A DNA stretch of 64,000 bases from contig NZ_JAGTUT010000001.1 in NCBI RefSeq assembly GCF_025685605.1, forward strand, positions 1,922,001-1,986,000, read 5' to 3'. Below the pieces are notes generated by a model, which worked only from the letters and a program-made list of their open reading frames with translations, did not search any database and was not told the origin of the DNA. The stretch is from Granulicella arctica. Lineage in GTDB: Bacteria; Acidobacteriota; Terriglobia; Terriglobales; Acidobacteriaceae. The position numbers and the translations under genes were made by a program. Positions 33,227 to 42,415 of the stretch are shown piece by piece (position 1 is the stretch's first letter; each line of letters begins with the position of its first letter).

Positions 33227-33439
33227 ATGTCAGAGAATAAAGTGAAGCGAGTGGGCGCAGGGCAACAGTTGATTGCGGCGATCGGGTCCCTGGCCGCCGG
33301 CCTCTTGCTTTGCTTGACACTCTCTGGATGCCTTGTGGCGGGCTACTCGAGTGGAGCCGGTTTCTTTCTGTGGCCTGGAAGCATCAGCCTGCTCGTCGTG
33401 GTGCTGTTCGTGGTCTTTCTGCTCCGCCGTCGACGGTAG
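33227..33439 (+). CDS. Small membrane protein
   Basis: A 70-residue protein with two hydrophobic segments: LIAAIGSLAAGLLLCLTLSG followed by Cys-Leu-Val, and FFLWPGSISLLVVVLFVVFL ending in RRRR, so probably a hairpin with both ends in the cytoplasm. TLSGC resembles a lipobox, so a lipoprotein is possible. The ATG at 33227 has GGAG 8 bases upstream. It ends 17 bases before the convergent DNA ligase stop. Function unknown. Confidence 0.55.
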   Translation: MSENKVKRVGAGQQLIAAIGSLAAGLLLCLTLSGCLVAGYSSGAGFFLWPGSISLLVVVLFVVFLLRRRR

Positions 33440-33456
33440 AAAGCTGTGGGCATGGC

Positions 33457-35436
33457 TTATTCAGAAGGCCTATCCACCTGACTGAGGTAGACCTCTTCGA
33501 CTCGCTCTACGGTGTCGATTTCGGCTAGAGGCTTGTCGGAGCGGATGCGGAGGATGCGTGGAAAACGCAGGGCAAAGCCGCTGGCGTGCCGGTCGCTCCG
33601 CATAATGTTGTTGAACGCTACTTCAAGAATAACCAGCGGTTCAACGGTGCGGAAGTGGCCGTGATCTTCGAGCGTGTGTTCTTTGAGGAAGTCTGTCAGC
33701 TCAGTGATCTCCACATCGGTCACGCCCGAATAGGCTTTGCCAACGTTGAGTAGTTCGCCGGTCTGATGGAAGGCTGGTCCTCGCACGGCGAATGTGTAGT
33801 CACTCAGAAACTGGGAGCGACGGCCACTGCCGAACTCAGCGCCTGTGATGACGACGTCGAGCGAGCCCAATTCGCGCTTCAGTTTGACCCAGGCGAGGCC
33901 CCTCCGGCCGGGCTGATAGGTGGACTTTGCGGCCTTCAGCATCACGCCCTCATTGGCACGGGCGCGAGCATCGGCGTAGGCGCGATCGATGTCTTCTGCG
34001 TTCTCGACTAGGCGTGAAGGCGAGAGAATCAAGCGCGGTTTCGGCAGCTCGTCAGGGTTGGCTGCGGGAGCGTCGAGAAACATCTCGGTCTGCGGTTTCC
34101 CTTTGTATTCGTTGAGGGCAAGCGGTGAGACGATGCGGTCAATCATCAGCTCCACCACTGCTTCGAGGCGGTTGCGCCGCTCACGCAGGGGCAGGTCAAG
34201 GACGAGCTCGCCGCGGGTGTACATCAGGTCGAAGACCATGAAGACGACGGGAACCTGCCTCCGCCACTCGTTTGAGACCTTCTTGCGGCCGATGCGCTGG
34301 CCGAGGGTGGCGAATGGAAGGGCTCGCTCGGCCAGGCCTGGGCCTCCTTCTTCAGAGGCTTCGCTGAAGTTCCAGCCGAGGATCTCGCCGTCAAGGATGA
34401 GCGGGCCGTCGACATCGGCGAGCACATGGGCGAAGGCCTCCTCCAACTCGGGAAAGCTGACCGTCACGTCCTCGCGGTTGCGGGAGTAGATAGCCACGCG
34501 GCCGGGCTGATCAGGGTCGCCACAGTGGATCTGGGCACGCATCCCGTCGTACTTATCCTCTAAGAAGGCCTGTACGGGGAGCATGTCGGTCGGTATGGGT
34601 TCCAACGCCAAGGGCTCTTCTGAAACAGCTTCAAGATCCTCTGGATCTGATTCTTCCAGCTGAGCTTTAGCGGACTTCTTTGTTTTCTTCCTTGGAGCTT
34701 TGGCGACCTTCTCAGGCCTTTCGGTGAAGCGGGCGACAGCCTCCTCGGGGCTATCCACGGGCGATGCGAGCATGAAGCCGAGCGGGTGGAAGAGGCGCAT
34801 GCGGGCTTCGGCAAGCGTGCCGGTAAAGGCACGTCTCGTAGCTGCTCCTAGATCGGCCTCGAGCATGACGGCATGGCGGACGTCAGCAACAGGGGCTTCG
34901 GCAGCGATGCCAATGGCCTCTTCGACGAGGCTTTGCTTGACGCCGATACGCATGTCGCCCAGCATCAGCTTGATCAGGTATTTTGCCTCAATCGGGGTGG
35001 CGCGACGGAGAAGGTTCTCGACCAGACCTGAACGGATGGCGGTGGTGCGGGCGATCGCCATGCCGTCGAAGGCTGTGGATACCTCGTTGAGGGCAATCGT
35101 GGGCGGAAGCGCTTCCTTTTGGGCCAGCAGGTCATGCGCGGCGGCACCCATGTCGCCATGTCTGCGATAGGCCGCGGTCAGCGCGGCGTCCGTTGCGCCG
35201 GTCACCGTCAAGACGGCCTTGCTGAGAAGAGCACCACCCGCGTTGAGTTTGCGGGGATCAGCCTCAGCAAAGGGCAGTCCGGCGAGATAGAGCGCGAAGA
35301 GGCCGGCGTCATCCGATTCGGGCGATGCGAGGTGAATCGCAGCGATGGTGCTGGCGATAGCCGACCTCTTTTTGAGGCGACTCGCCTCGGATGCCAGTTG
35401 TTCCGCCAAAGCCGCAAGATCGCCAAACAGAGCCAT
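33457..35436 (-). CDS. ATP-dependent DNA ligase
   Basis: A 659-residue ligase of the archaeal/eukaryotic type, not the NAD-dependent LigA. The N-terminal DNA-binding domain (to about 225) ends in LGFMLASPVDSPEEA; the adenylation domain has FLEDKYDGMRAQIH with nucleophile Lys295, then ILDGEILGW, VFDLMYTRGELVLDLPLRER, and the C-terminal OB domain follows GLAWVKLKRE. Between these first two domains is a Lys/Ala- then Glu/Asp-rich insert (about 242-280). Such ligases in soil bacteria often serve repair. A 221-base gap separates it divergently from prfA. Confidence 0.93.
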   Translation of the reverse strand: MALFGDLAALAEQLASEASRLKKRSAIASTIAAIHLASPESDDAGLFALYLAGLPFAEADPRKLNAGGALLSKAVLTVTGATDAALTAAYRRHGDMGAAAHDLLAQKEALPPTIALNEVSTAFDGMAIARTTAIRSGLVENLLRRATPIEAKYLIKLMLGDMRIGVKQSLVEEAIGIAAEAPVADVRHAVMLEADLGAATRRAFTGTLAEARMRLFHPLGFMLASPVDSPEEAVARFTERPEKVAKAPRKKTKKSAKAQLEESDPEDLEAVSEEPLALEPIPTDMLPVQAFLEDKYDGMRAQIHCGDPDQPGRVAIYSRNREDVTVSFPELEEAFAHVLADVDGPLILDGEILGWNFSEASEEGGPGLAERALPFATLGQRIGRKKVSNEWRRQVPVVFMVFDLMYTRGELVLDLPLRERRNRLEAVVELMIDRIVSPLALNEYKGKPQTEMFLDAPAANPDELPKPRLILSPSRLVENAEDIDRAYADARARANEGVMLKAAKSTYQPGRRGLAWVKLKRELGSLDVVITGAEFGSGRRSQFLSDYTFAVRGPAFHQTGELLNVGKAYSGVTDVEITELTDFLKEHTLEDHGHFRTVEPLVILEVAFNNIMRSDRHASGFALRFPRILRIRSDKPLAEIDTVERVEEVYLSQVDRPSE

Positions 35437-35657
35437 GGTGTAGAGATGCGCGAAGAGCCGAATGCGGCGGGAGTATCATCGAATAAGTGATGGTGCACTC
35501 AAACCCAAAGACGGTGAATTTTTCCCTCGCACTGGTCGCAACGCAGCAGTATGGGCGTGCGTGCCGTCGCGACTTTGCCTAGCTGCGCCCTTATCTTCCC
35601 CTTCCGTACTGACAATTTTGCACGATATCCTGCGAACTGAAGCAGAGGAGACATCCC

Positions 35658-36737
35658 ATGTTCGACCGTTTGGAACAGATGGAAGCACGCTACAACGCGC
35701 TGGGTCAGCAGATGTCTGACCCAACGCTGGTCAACGATCAGAAGAAATTTCAGGCCGTCGCGAAGGAGAGCCGCGATATGGAGCCGATCGTTGAGAAGTA
35801 TCGCGAGTATCGCAAGATCAGCGAGGGGATCGCAGAAGCTACGGCGATGATGGCCGAGACTGATCCCGAAATCAAGGCTATGGCGGCGGAGGAGCTAGCC
35901 TCGCTCGAACCGCGGCTGGTGCCGGTCGAAGAAGAGTTGAAGGTCATGCTGCTGCCGAAGGATCCAAATGATGACAAGAACATCATCATCGAACTGCGTG
36001 CGGGCACGGGCGGCGACGAGGCGGCGTTGTTTGTGGCGGAGGTCTTTCGGATGTACCTGCGCTTCGCAGAGCAGCATAAGTGGAAGGTGCAGGTGCTGTC
36101 GGAGTCGGAGTCGGGGATCGGCGGCGGTCTCAAGGACGTGACGGCGATCTTTGAAGGCGATAAGGTCTACTCGCAGATGAAGTACGAATCGGGGGTGCAT
36201 CGCGTGCAGCGCGTTCCGGCGACCGAGACACAGGGCCGCGTTCACACCTCGGCGATTACGGTTGCGGTGCTGCCCGAGGCCGAAGAGGTCGACGTCAAGA
36301 TCGAGGCGAAGGACCTGCGCATCGATACCTTCTGTAGCTCGGGGCCGGGCGGTCAGTCAGTCAATACGACGTACTCTGCGATTCGGATCACGCATCTGCC
36401 GACCCAGACGGTGGTGAGCTGCCAGGACGAAAAGTCGCAGATCAAGAACCGCGAGAAGGCGATGCGCGTCCTGCGGTCGCGGCTCTACGAGGTTGAGGCC
36501 GAGCGCATTCACCAGATCCAGGCGAAGGAACGGAAGTCGCAGGTTGGCTCGGGCGATCGAAGTGAGAAGATTCGCACTTATAATTTTCCGCAGAATCGGC
36601 TCACCGACCACAGGATCGGATTGACGAACCACCAGCTCGCCATGGTGATGGAAGGTCAGCTACAGCCGACAATCGACGCGCTAATCGCTCATGACGTCGC
36701 CGAGAAGATGAAGGGCGACCAGACGATGGTGGCCTAA
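35658..36737 (+). CDS. prfA: Peptide chain release factor 1
   Basis: A 359-residue RF1 that recognises UAA and UAG stop codons and triggers peptide release. The N-terminal helices begin [22 protein letters not shown]. The catalytic GGQ lies in [19 protein letters not shown], and the stop-recognition region precedes it ([20 protein letters not shown]). The C-terminus LTDHRIGL is typical. RF1 rather than RF2 is supported by the lack of a programmed frameshift and by its length. GGAG lies before the ATG. prmC follows 26 bases downstream. Confidence 0.96.
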   Translation: MFDRLEQMEARYNALGQQMSDPTLVNDQKKFQAVAKESRDMEPIVEKYREYRKISEGIAEATAMMAETDPEIKAMAAEELASLEPRLVPVEEELKVMLLPKDPNDDKNIIIELRAGTGGDEAALFVAEVFRMYLRFAEQHKWKVQVLSESESGIGGGLKDVTAIFEGDKVYSQMKYESGVHRVQRVPATETQGRVHTSAITVAVLPEAEEVDVKIEAKDLRIDTFCSSGPGGQSVNTTYSAIRITHLPTQTVVSCQDEKSQIKNREKAMRVLRSRLYEVEAERIHQIQAKERKSQVGSGDRSEKIRTYNFPQNRLTDHRIGLTNHQLAMVMEGQLQPTIDALIAHDVAEKMKGDQTMVA

Positions 36738-36763
36738 GTTTTGGTCGTGAATGCGAGTGAGCG

Positions 36764-37612
36764 GTGAGATTGCGCGATGCACTTGCTGCTGCGAGGGAGC
36801 GTCTTGAGACTCATGCGGACCTCGCGACGAGCGCGGGGCGGGATGCGGAGCTTCTGCTGCTTCATGCGGCGGGACTTCCGCGAGCTAGCCTTTTCGCCTA
36901 TCCGGAGTGCGAGTTGGGTGTGGAGGAAGATGTCCGCTACCAAGCCAGCGTGGCGCGGCGATTGGCGCTTGAGCCGATCCAGTACATCATTGGCGTGCAG
37001 GAGTTTTATGGACTGGCGCTTAAGGTCACTCCAGCCGTCCTGATCCCCAGACCGGAGACGGAGCACCTGATCGAGGCGGTGCTGGAGCGATCGTCCAAGG
37101 ACGAACCGCTTCGCATCCTTGATGTGGGAACGGGTTCTGGAGCGATCGCCATTGCGCTGGCGACTCATCTGCCGAAGGCTCAGGTAACTGCTCTGGACCT
37201 TTCGCCTGGGGCTCTTGCAGTGGCCGAGGAGAACGTTCGGGCCCATGGTTTGGCTGGGCGGATACGGTTTATCGGATCGGACCTTCTTGCCGCGGTTGCA
37301 GGCGAGATCTTCGATGTGATTGTGAGCAATCCGCCGTACATTCCGGCTGCAGATCGGTCTTCGCTGCATCCGCAGGTGCGAGAGTATGAACCTGACATGG
37401 CGCTTTTTGCGGGAGCAGCCGGGATGGATATCTACCGTCGCCTCGTGCCGCAGGCATTCGATGCGCTTCGGCCGGGCGGATTGCTGGCAATGGAGATTGG
37501 CTGGGGACAGACAGATGCTATCCGCGATCTGCTTAGCGGATGGATGGACGTTTCGTTTGTGGATGACTTGCAGGGGATTCCAAGAGTGGCCCTAGCCAGG
37601 CGACCTGACTAG
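36764..37612 (+). CDS. prmC: Release factor glutamine methyltransferase
   Basis: A 282-residue SAM-dependent enzyme that methylates the glutamine of the GGQ motif in release factors, here encoded by the preceding gene. The N-terminal helical domain (ERLETHADLATSAGRDAELLL) is followed by VLIPRPETEHLIEAVL, the SAM motif ILDVGTGSGAIAIALA, and the catalytic VSNPPYIP. Starts at GTG. Its stop codon overlaps that of the convergent exported protein gene by four bases. Identification secure. Confidence 0.95.
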   Translation: MRLRDALAAARERLETHADLATSAGRDAELLLLHAAGLPRASLFAYPECELGVEEDVRYQASVARRLALEPIQYIIGVQEFYGLALKVTPAVLIPRPETEHLIEAVLERSSKDEPLRILDVGTGSGAIAIALATHLPKAQVTALDLSPGALAVAEENVRAHGLAGRIRFIGSDLLAAVAGEIFDVIVSNPPYIPAADRSSLHPQVREYEPDMALFAGAAGMDIYRRLVPQAFDALRPGGLLAMEIGWGQTDAIRDLLSGWMDVSFVDDLQGIPRVALARRPD

Positions 37613-38292
37613 TCGGCTATCTCAGGGTCTTTATGGCGGCGCTCCAGGATGAATTCCGTAAAAAGGTGGGCACCGATGCGCGTCGCGAAAACAGTCCGCG
37701 ATGCTACGAGTCCTTCGACTGGGTCGCGCCGGGGATACCAGGAGCCGCTTGCGATGAGCGGTCCGGCGAAGTCCGAGATGACCGGTGTGACCGTGAAGAA
37801 GCGTCGGCCATCCGAATCATGTCGCGCCGTTACCTCAGCAAGCAGAGCATTCTCGACCTTCCGCCTCGCAGAGCAACCGTGACACGCGATGTAGCGCATG
37901 TCCTCACGAAGGACCGTCTCCATTCCGTAGCGAACGTTACCATTGATCGCCGTAATTGCAACGGAGGAACCAAATCGCTGCCCGAAGCCGGGCCAGTCCT
38001 GACCCCATTGTGCGGGCTTCTGGGTACCCTGGGCGAAGACAGCACGGACTGTAGAGCGGCCAAATGCAGGTAGCCCATAGGAATCGCGAAGATAGTCGCG
38101 GAGCTGCTCCTTATGGGTTGGGTGCTTATATGGTCGGCCGTTGATGATAACGGCTGACTGGCTGGAAGGATGCTGAACAAGCGCGGGTGCCGGTGCCTCG
38201 GGCAGCGATTGCTGCCCAAAGGCGCGGAAACCACAAAGGACCAGGCTCAGGCATACGAGTCGTGAAGGGCACAATGCCCTGTGATGGTCCAT
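37609..38292 (-). CDS. Exported protein of unknown function
   Basis: A 227-residue protein with a signal peptide (LVCLSLVLCGFRAFGQQ) and then a Pro/Ala-rich stretch. The body has EQLRDYLRDSYGLPAFGRS, FGQRFGSSVAITAINGNVRYGMETVLREDMRY, a CHGC pair and VIASGSWYPR-like ASGSWYPRRDPVEG. Similar proteins are frequent in Terriglobia but I cannot name a domain; no catalytic residues stand out. The pattern of alternating glycine and hydrophobic residues could suit a periplasmic or membrane-associated protein. Confidence 0.7.
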   Translation of the reverse strand: MDHHRALCPSRLVCLSLVLCGFRAFGQQSLPEAPAPALVQHPSSQSAVIINGRPYKHPTHKEQLRDYLRDSYGLPAFGRSTVRAVFAQGTQKPAQWGQDWPGFGQRFGSSVAITAINGNVRYGMETVLREDMRYIACHGCSARRKVENALLAEVTARHDSDGRRFFTVTPVISDFAGPLIASGSWYPRRDPVEGLVASRTVFATRIGAHLFTEFILERRHKDPEIAD

Positions 38293-38368
38293 TAAAGATT
38301 CTCCGCGATGACACTATCCTACGACAGGGTGAAATTGCTTGGTGAGTCGCGGTGAATTTACATCCAGG

Positions 38369-38890
38369 CTAATGCGAAGTACCTTCTGCGAGATAGATGG
38401 CCGTGTAGTCGAGGTAATTACGGGCGTACTGGAGGATGAGTTCTCGGTCGGCATCGCCCAGTGTTCGGCGAATTTTGCCTGGGACGCCGGCGACCAGCGA
38501 ACGCGGCGGGATGATCATATGCTCTGGAATAACGGCTCCTGCGGCGATGATGGAACCTTCGCCGATACGGGCATTGTTGAGGATCGTTGCCCCGATGCCG
38601 ACAAGAACCGTGTCTTCAAGGATGCATCCGTGGACGGTGGCATTGTGGCCGATGGTGACCATCTCGCCAACGATGACCGGGTAGAGATGGCGCATGCCGT
38701 GGAGAACGGCGCAATCCTGCACATTGCTGCGCGCGCCGATACGAATTGCGTTTACGTCGCCGCGGATCACGGCGTTCATCCAGACGCTGGCCTGTTCGCC
38801 GAGCATGACGTCGCCAATCACCTGGGCGGACGGGTCAACATAGCAGCCGGAGGCGACCGTGGGAGTGGTGCCCTGATAAGGACGGATCAT
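38369..38890 (-). CDS. Gamma-class carbonic anhydrase family protein
   Basis: A 173-residue left-handed beta-helix protein with hexapeptide repeats such as YVDPSAQVIGDVMLGEQASV and SVWMNAVIRGDVNAIRIG. Metal-binding His residues are present in CAVLHGM, TIGHNATVHGC. This matches the gamma carbonic anhydrase/YrdA-CaiE group, which hydrates CO2 or has lost that activity; without the acidic loop of Cam-type enzymes it is a CamH/YrdA-like member. Forms trimers. Cytosolic. Function beyond family is uncertain. Confidence 0.9.
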   Translation of the reverse strand: MIRPYQGTTPTVASGCYVDPSAQVIGDVMLGEQASVWMNAVIRGDVNAIRIGARSNVQDCAVLHGMRHLYPVIVGEMVTIGHNATVHGCILEDTVLVGIGATILNNARIGEGSIIAAGAVIPEHMIIPPRSLVAGVPGKIRRTLGDADRELILQYARNYLDYTAIYLAEGTSH

Positions 38891-39077
38891 AGCGTCATGA
38901 TATTCGCAGCGAGGTCCAGAAACCGGTTACCGAACGGTTACGAAGATGATAGATGTTTGTTTTCTGCGGCCTACGGCAGCAACTGTGCGAAAAATAAAGC
39001 TATTTTTATGTATGATGCTGCGAACCGGGCGTATGCTTTAAGTATCCCGATTGGGAGTGTTTGGAGGTGTATTTCTT

Positions 39078-39275
39078 TTGGCAGAGGTTCGAGTTCAAGA
39101 AGGCGAACCCCTTGAGAATGCCCTGCGTCGCTTTAAGCGTAAAGTGCAGACTGAAGACATCATCAAGGAAGTCAAGCGTCACTCTTTTTATCTGAAACCA
39201 GGTGAGAAGAAGCGCGTGAAGGAAGCGTTAGCGCGCAAGCGTAACCGCAAGAAGATTCGTAAAGAGCAGGACTAG
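39078..39275 (+). CDS. rpsU: 30S ribosomal protein S21
   Basis: A 65-residue small basic ribosomal protein needed for initiation. The body ENALRRFKRKVQTEDIIKE and RHSFYLKPGEKKRVKEALA is typical S21. The start is a TTG at 39078 giving MAEVRVQEG, with GGAGGT about 10 bases upstream; the in-frame TTG at 39051 has no such site and would add nine non-conserved residues. The 187-base gap upstream is AT-rich near 38990-39010 and probably carries the promoter. Confidence 0.93.
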   Translation: MAEVRVQEGEPLENALRRFKRKVQTEDIIKEVKRHSFYLKPGEKKRVKEALARKRNRKKIRKEQD

Positions 39276-39294
39276 TTCCGCTCTTCCAACAGGC

Positions 39295-39329
39295 GAGAGC
39301 CGTCTTGTTTCACAACAATGACGGCTCTC
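39295..39329 (+). terminator. Hairpin after rpsU
   Basis: Perfect 10-base arms GAGAGCCGTC (39295-39304) and GACGGCTCTC (39320-39329) with further pairing of TTGTT/AACAA inside the loop, 20 bases after the rpsU stop. There is no T-run after it, so it is a structured terminator candidate or an RNA-stabilising hairpin. The rest of the gap to 39554 shows nothing recognisable. Confidence 0.5.
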
Positions 39330-39553
39330 CTCGACTACCGGTCGTACTTTAGATCGCTGGTATGGCATGACAGCAGCCGATCTCTCGATCGTTGGCTTCT
39401 GGTAATACGCAGCACTGTTTCAACTTTTTTTACTGCCGCAGCACAGCCACGGCACGGGCCCCCGAACATCAGTGAAGACAAAAGTGATCGCTTGTTATGC
39501 GATTGCTTGTTGCGCACGTACCTATCTTCTTCCCGTTGGAACGGAGAAGTGAT

Positions 39554-39985
39554 ATGAACTTTATGGACCGGCTCCTGACCTGTAGTGATTGCGGCGGTGA
39601 ATTTATTTTCACCGCAGGCGAGCAGCTCTTTTTCTTCGACAAACAATTTAAGAACGATCCCAAACGCTGCAAACCATGCAAGAGCAAGCGCGCCGTGGGG
39701 CGTCCGGGAGCCGGCGCATCCGCTTCGGGCCTCTCGAGGACAGAGACACGGACGGAGTGTTCTGCCTGCGGGGTTGAAACTACTGTGCCATTCAAACCGA
39801 CCCAAGGCCGACCGGTACTTTGCCGGCAATGCTTCCAGGGGCGGCCCGGTGTGCCCGGTACGATGCCGGAGATCTCGGCGGCTCGGGCAGAGCTCGAAGT
39901 CGCTACGGCGAAGCTAATCGCCGCTGCCTCGACCGGGGAGCATGGATCGGCGATTGATCTGTCTTCACGTCCTCCGCGCGCCTAG
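39554..39985 (+). CDS. Double zinc-ribbon protein
   Basis: A 143-residue protein with two probable zinc ribbons: CSDCGGEF with CKPCKSKR (about residues 10-44) and CSACGVE with CRQCF (about residues 70-97). The first matches the probable zinc-ribbon family that often pairs with a CxxC-x(~17)-CxxC domain. A C-terminal helix follows with ARAELEVATAKLIAAA. Likely a cytosolic nucleic-acid or protein-binding factor; no enzymatic motif. The ATG at 39554 was chosen because GGAGAAG lies just upstream. Confidence 0.75.
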   Translation: MNFMDRLLTCSDCGGEFIFTAGEQLFFFDKQFKNDPKRCKPCKSKRAVGRPGAGASASGLSRTETRTECSACGVETTVPFKPTQGRPVLCRQCFQGRPGVPGTMPEISAARAELEVATAKLIAAASTGEHGSAIDLSSRPPRA

Positions 39986-40041
39986 CCTTCCGCTGATTAT
40001 GATGGTGCTCATAGCGGGTTGCAGCTGACCCGAGGAGACCC

Positions 40042-40938
40042 ATGCATCCTGCTTCGCTGCCCTCAGACGCTGATCTTGTTCGCGCCAGAACTCAAGTTGG
40101 TGACTTCGAACTGACTGTCTGCACAGATGGAACCTATCTGCTCGATGGTGGAGCGATGTTTGGCGTTGTGCCCAAAACGCTATGGGAGAAGCGGATGCAG
40201 GCGGACGATGAAAACCGCATCCTTCTGGGGCTGAATACGGTTGTGGTGCGGACCGGCAGGCACACGGTCGTCATTGAGACAGGGATCGGCAACAAACAGC
40301 CGGCAAAGATGCGCGCCATTCATGAGAATCAGGAGCTGCTTCCGGCTTCCCTCACGGCAGCGGGCGTGCGACCGGAGGAGGTCGACATTGTCATCAACAC
40401 TCATCTGCATTTTGACCATTGCGGCTGGAACACCACGCTCCAGCCTGACGGCTCCGTGACGCCAACCTTCCCAAATGCGCGATACTTCGCTCACCTGGGC
40501 GAAGTCCAGCATGGGCATCTCCAACTTGATCGTGATCGGGTGAGTTATCTCGCGCCTAACTACGATCCGCTGGTGCAATCGGGGCAGATGACCCTGCTCG
40601 ACAATGAGCGGCTACGGTCCGATCCGAAGATCTGCCATGGGATCTCGGTAGAGTTGTTTCCCGGGCATACGGATCATATGATGGCCGTCCACATCGAGTC
40701 AGGCTCTGAGCACGCCTGTTACATCGGCGACCTGATCGCAACGAGTGCTCATCTCAATCCAACCTGGGTGATGGGCTACGATCTCGATCCGCTCGAATGC
40801 ATCGCGCAGCGCAAACGGTTCTACGAGCGGGCGATCCCCGAGAAATGGCTGGTTCTGTTCACGCACGATCACCAAACGCCGATGGCGCGGATCGAGGTCA
40901 ACGAGAAGGGTAAGCCGGTGGTGCAGTCGACAGAGTAG
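40042..40938 (+). CDS. MBL-fold metallo-hydrolase
   Basis: A 298-residue protein with metallo-beta-lactamase fold. The metal motif HxHxDH is in NTHLHFDHCGW, the following His is in LFPGHTDHMM, and the bridging Asp is in CYIGDLIATSAH; a late His is in LFTHDHQTP. The family hydrolyses esters, lactones or thioesters, and sequence places it near quorum-quenching-lactonase or quinolone-signal-esterase relatives, but substrate cannot be inferred. No signal peptide. Convergent with rpmA, with a terminator between. Confidence 0.88.
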   Translation: MHPASLPSDADLVRARTQVGDFELTVCTDGTYLLDGGAMFGVVPKTLWEKRMQADDENRILLGLNTVVVRTGRHTVVIETGIGNKQPAKMRAIHENQELLPASLTAAGVRPEEVDIVINTHLHFDHCGWNTTLQPDGSVTPTFPNARYFAHLGEVQHGHLQLDRDRVSYLAPNYDPLVQSGQMTLLDNERLRSDPKICHGISVELFPGHTDHMMAVHIESGSEHACYIGDLIATSAHLNPTWVMGYDLDPLECIAQRKRFYERAIPEKWLVLFTHDHQTPMARIEVNEKGKPVVQSTE

Positions 40939-40952
40939 TGGAGACGCACGAA

Positions 40953-40972
40953 AGCCCCGCCGAAGCAGGGCT
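40953..40972 (-). terminator. Terminator of rplU-rpmA
   Basis: On the minus strand AGCCCTGC-TTCG-GCGGGGCT forms an 8-bp stem (one G-U pair) with a stable TTCG tetraloop, followed by TTTCG. It lies about 20 bases after the rpmA stop and is a good rho-independent terminator candidate. Confidence 0.65.
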
Positions 40973-40992
40973 GTGCATGAAACTCCCGAAAT

Positions 40993-41268
40993 CTAGGCAG
41001 GAACTGCGACAACATCGGCCGGATCGACGAGGACGAAGCGGCCCTTCTGGCCACGATCCTGAAAGCGGACGACGCCGCTGATCTTGGCGAAGAGGGTGTC
41101 GTCTTTGCCGCGACCGACGTTTGCGCCGGGCTTGAGCGGTGTTCCGCGCTGGCGAACGATAATGCCGCCGCCGAGAATTGCCTGACCGCCGAATACCTTG
41201 ACTCCCAGTCGCTGGGCGTTTGAATCGCGACCGTTCTTAGAGGAGCCTAGACCTTTTTTATGTGCCAT
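40993..41268 (-). CDS. rpmA: 50S ribosomal protein L27
   Basis: A 91-residue ribosomal protein near the peptidyl-transferase centre. [22 protein letters not shown] and the basic body [19 protein letters not shown] are diagnostic. The N-terminus begins directly with the conserved sequence, without the cleavable leader of Firmicutes. It lies 69 bases downstream of rplU in the usual rplU-rpmA order. Confidence 0.97.
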   Translation of the reverse strand: MAHKKGLGSSKNGRDSNAQRLGVKVFGGQAILGGGIIVRQRGTPLKPGANVGRGKDDTLFAKISGVVRFQDRGQKGRFVLVDPADVVAVPA

Positions 41269-41337
41269 TTCTTTACCTCATCTGCACCGCACGCAGGCGG
41301 TCGAAAGTGATGGATCTAAACTTTTGCTGAAGCGTTT

Positions 41338-41661
41338 TTACGCCTTGAAGCTTTGGCCGTTTACCAGAATCTCGTTGATCTTGACTTCAACGTAGTTCTG
41401 CCGATGACCCTGCATCTTCTTGTACTGCTTCTTGCGCTTCAGTTTGAAGACGAGAATCTTGTCGCCGCGGCCTGTGCCTACGACCGAGGCAAGGACCTTT
41501 GCGCCGGTCAGTTCCTGCTCGAATTTGCCCTCTTCGCCGCTGAAGGCGAGGACATCGGAGAACTCGACGTTGCCGTCTTCGTGGGCGGTGGTCTCAATCT
41601 TCAACTTGTCGCCTGGGGCGACGCGATACTGCTTGCCACCGGTACGGATCACTGCATACAT
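41338..41661 (-). CDS. rplU: 50S ribosomal protein L21
   Basis: A 107-residue ribosomal protein that binds 23S rRNA. MYAVIRTGGKQYRVAPGD and the C-terminal FKLKRKKQYKKMQGHRQNY are diagnostic. It heads the rplU-rpmA operon. A nested inverted repeat lies just upstream of the ribosome-binding site (41675-41703) and could be an autoregulatory leader. Confidence 0.97.
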   Translation of the reverse strand: MYAVIRTGGKQYRVAPGDKLKIETTAHEDGNVEFSDVLAFSGEEGKFEQELTGAKVLASVVGTGRGDKILVFKLKRKKQYKKMQGHRQNYVEVKINEILVNGQSFKA

Positions 41662-41674
41662 GGGTCAAACCTCA

Positions 41675-41703
41675 AGCGGGAAGCACCGGATAACCGGCCC
41701 GCT
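41675..41703 (-). promoter_or_regulatory. Candidate L21 mRNA leader structure
   Basis: AGCGGG (41675-41680) pairs with CCCGCT (41698-41703), enclosing an inner CCGG-ATAA-CCGG stem. On the minus strand this ends 13 bases before the rplU start and next to its GAGG ribosome-binding site. Its place fits ribosomal-protein autoregulation, as known for other L21 leaders, but sequence similarity to a named leader was not tested. Confidence 0.4.
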
Positions 41704-41944
41704 TTCTTCATAAAATATGTCGCGTTGGGGGCGAGAGACTCGCACCGGTTCCTTCAAAACGATTTGCGATCTCAAAAGTGTTCCCGATCGCCGCCTGAGT
41801 TCACCGGCCCTGCAGCCAGAGATCAGGCTGCAACGCCAAGCTCTGTAAGTGTACCGTGGCTGTCGGCTGGGGTCAATGATTCATCTGACCGAGATTGAAG
41901 CAGAATGGGAGATGATCCGAAATTTCGGCCTGGAAGGCTTACCG

Positions 41945-42376
41945 ATGCTTAGAATCAAGGTCCTGAAACTCAATCCGGCAGCCCGGCTGCCCCGATACGC
42001 GCATACGGGAGCATGGGGCGATCTGGCCGCCGACCTGCACGCGATTGACGAAGCGACGCTGGCTCCGGGGCAGACGCTCGCTGTAGCGACTGGTATCGCC
42101 CTGGAGCTTCCGTCAGAGTACGGCGCGCTGGTCGAAGACCGCTCCGGGTTGGCTCTGCGCGGTTTGACGACGCTGGCGGGGGTCATCGATCCGGGGTATC
42201 GAGGGGAGATTAAAGTCGTCCTGACGAATCTGGGTAGTGAGCCTAAAGAGATCATCGCTGGAGATCGAATCGCGCAGCTCAGGCTGGTGCGGCGGTATGA
42301 GGCGGTCTTTGAAGAGGTCGATGAGTTGATCGAGGCACCGCGCGGAGTCGGTGGTTTCGGCAGCACAGGGCAATAA
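41945..42376 (+). CDS. dut: dUTP diphosphatase
   Basis: A 143-residue trimeric dUTPase that hydrolyses dUTP to dUMP, keeping uracil out of DNA. Motifs include AGADL-like GDLAADLHA (motif 1), EDRSGLALRG (motif 2, with the phosphate-binding Arg-Ser), GVIDPGYRGEIKV (motif 3), GDRIAQL (motif 4) and the C-terminal RGVGGFGSTG (motif 5). The ATG at 41945 has GGAAGG upstream; earlier in-frame starts at 41849 and 41879 would add a non-conserved leader. Confidence 0.94.
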   Translation: MLRIKVLKLNPAARLPRYAHTGAWGDLAADLHAIDEATLAPGQTLAVATGIALELPSEYGALVEDRSGLALRGLTTLAGVIDPGYRGEIKVVLTNLGSEPKEIIAGDRIAQLRLVRRYEAVFEEVDELIEAPRGVGGFGSTGQ

Positions 42377-42415
42377 TCGCCTTCGGCCGGAGTATGCTCT
42401 TGGCGAAGAGGGTGC

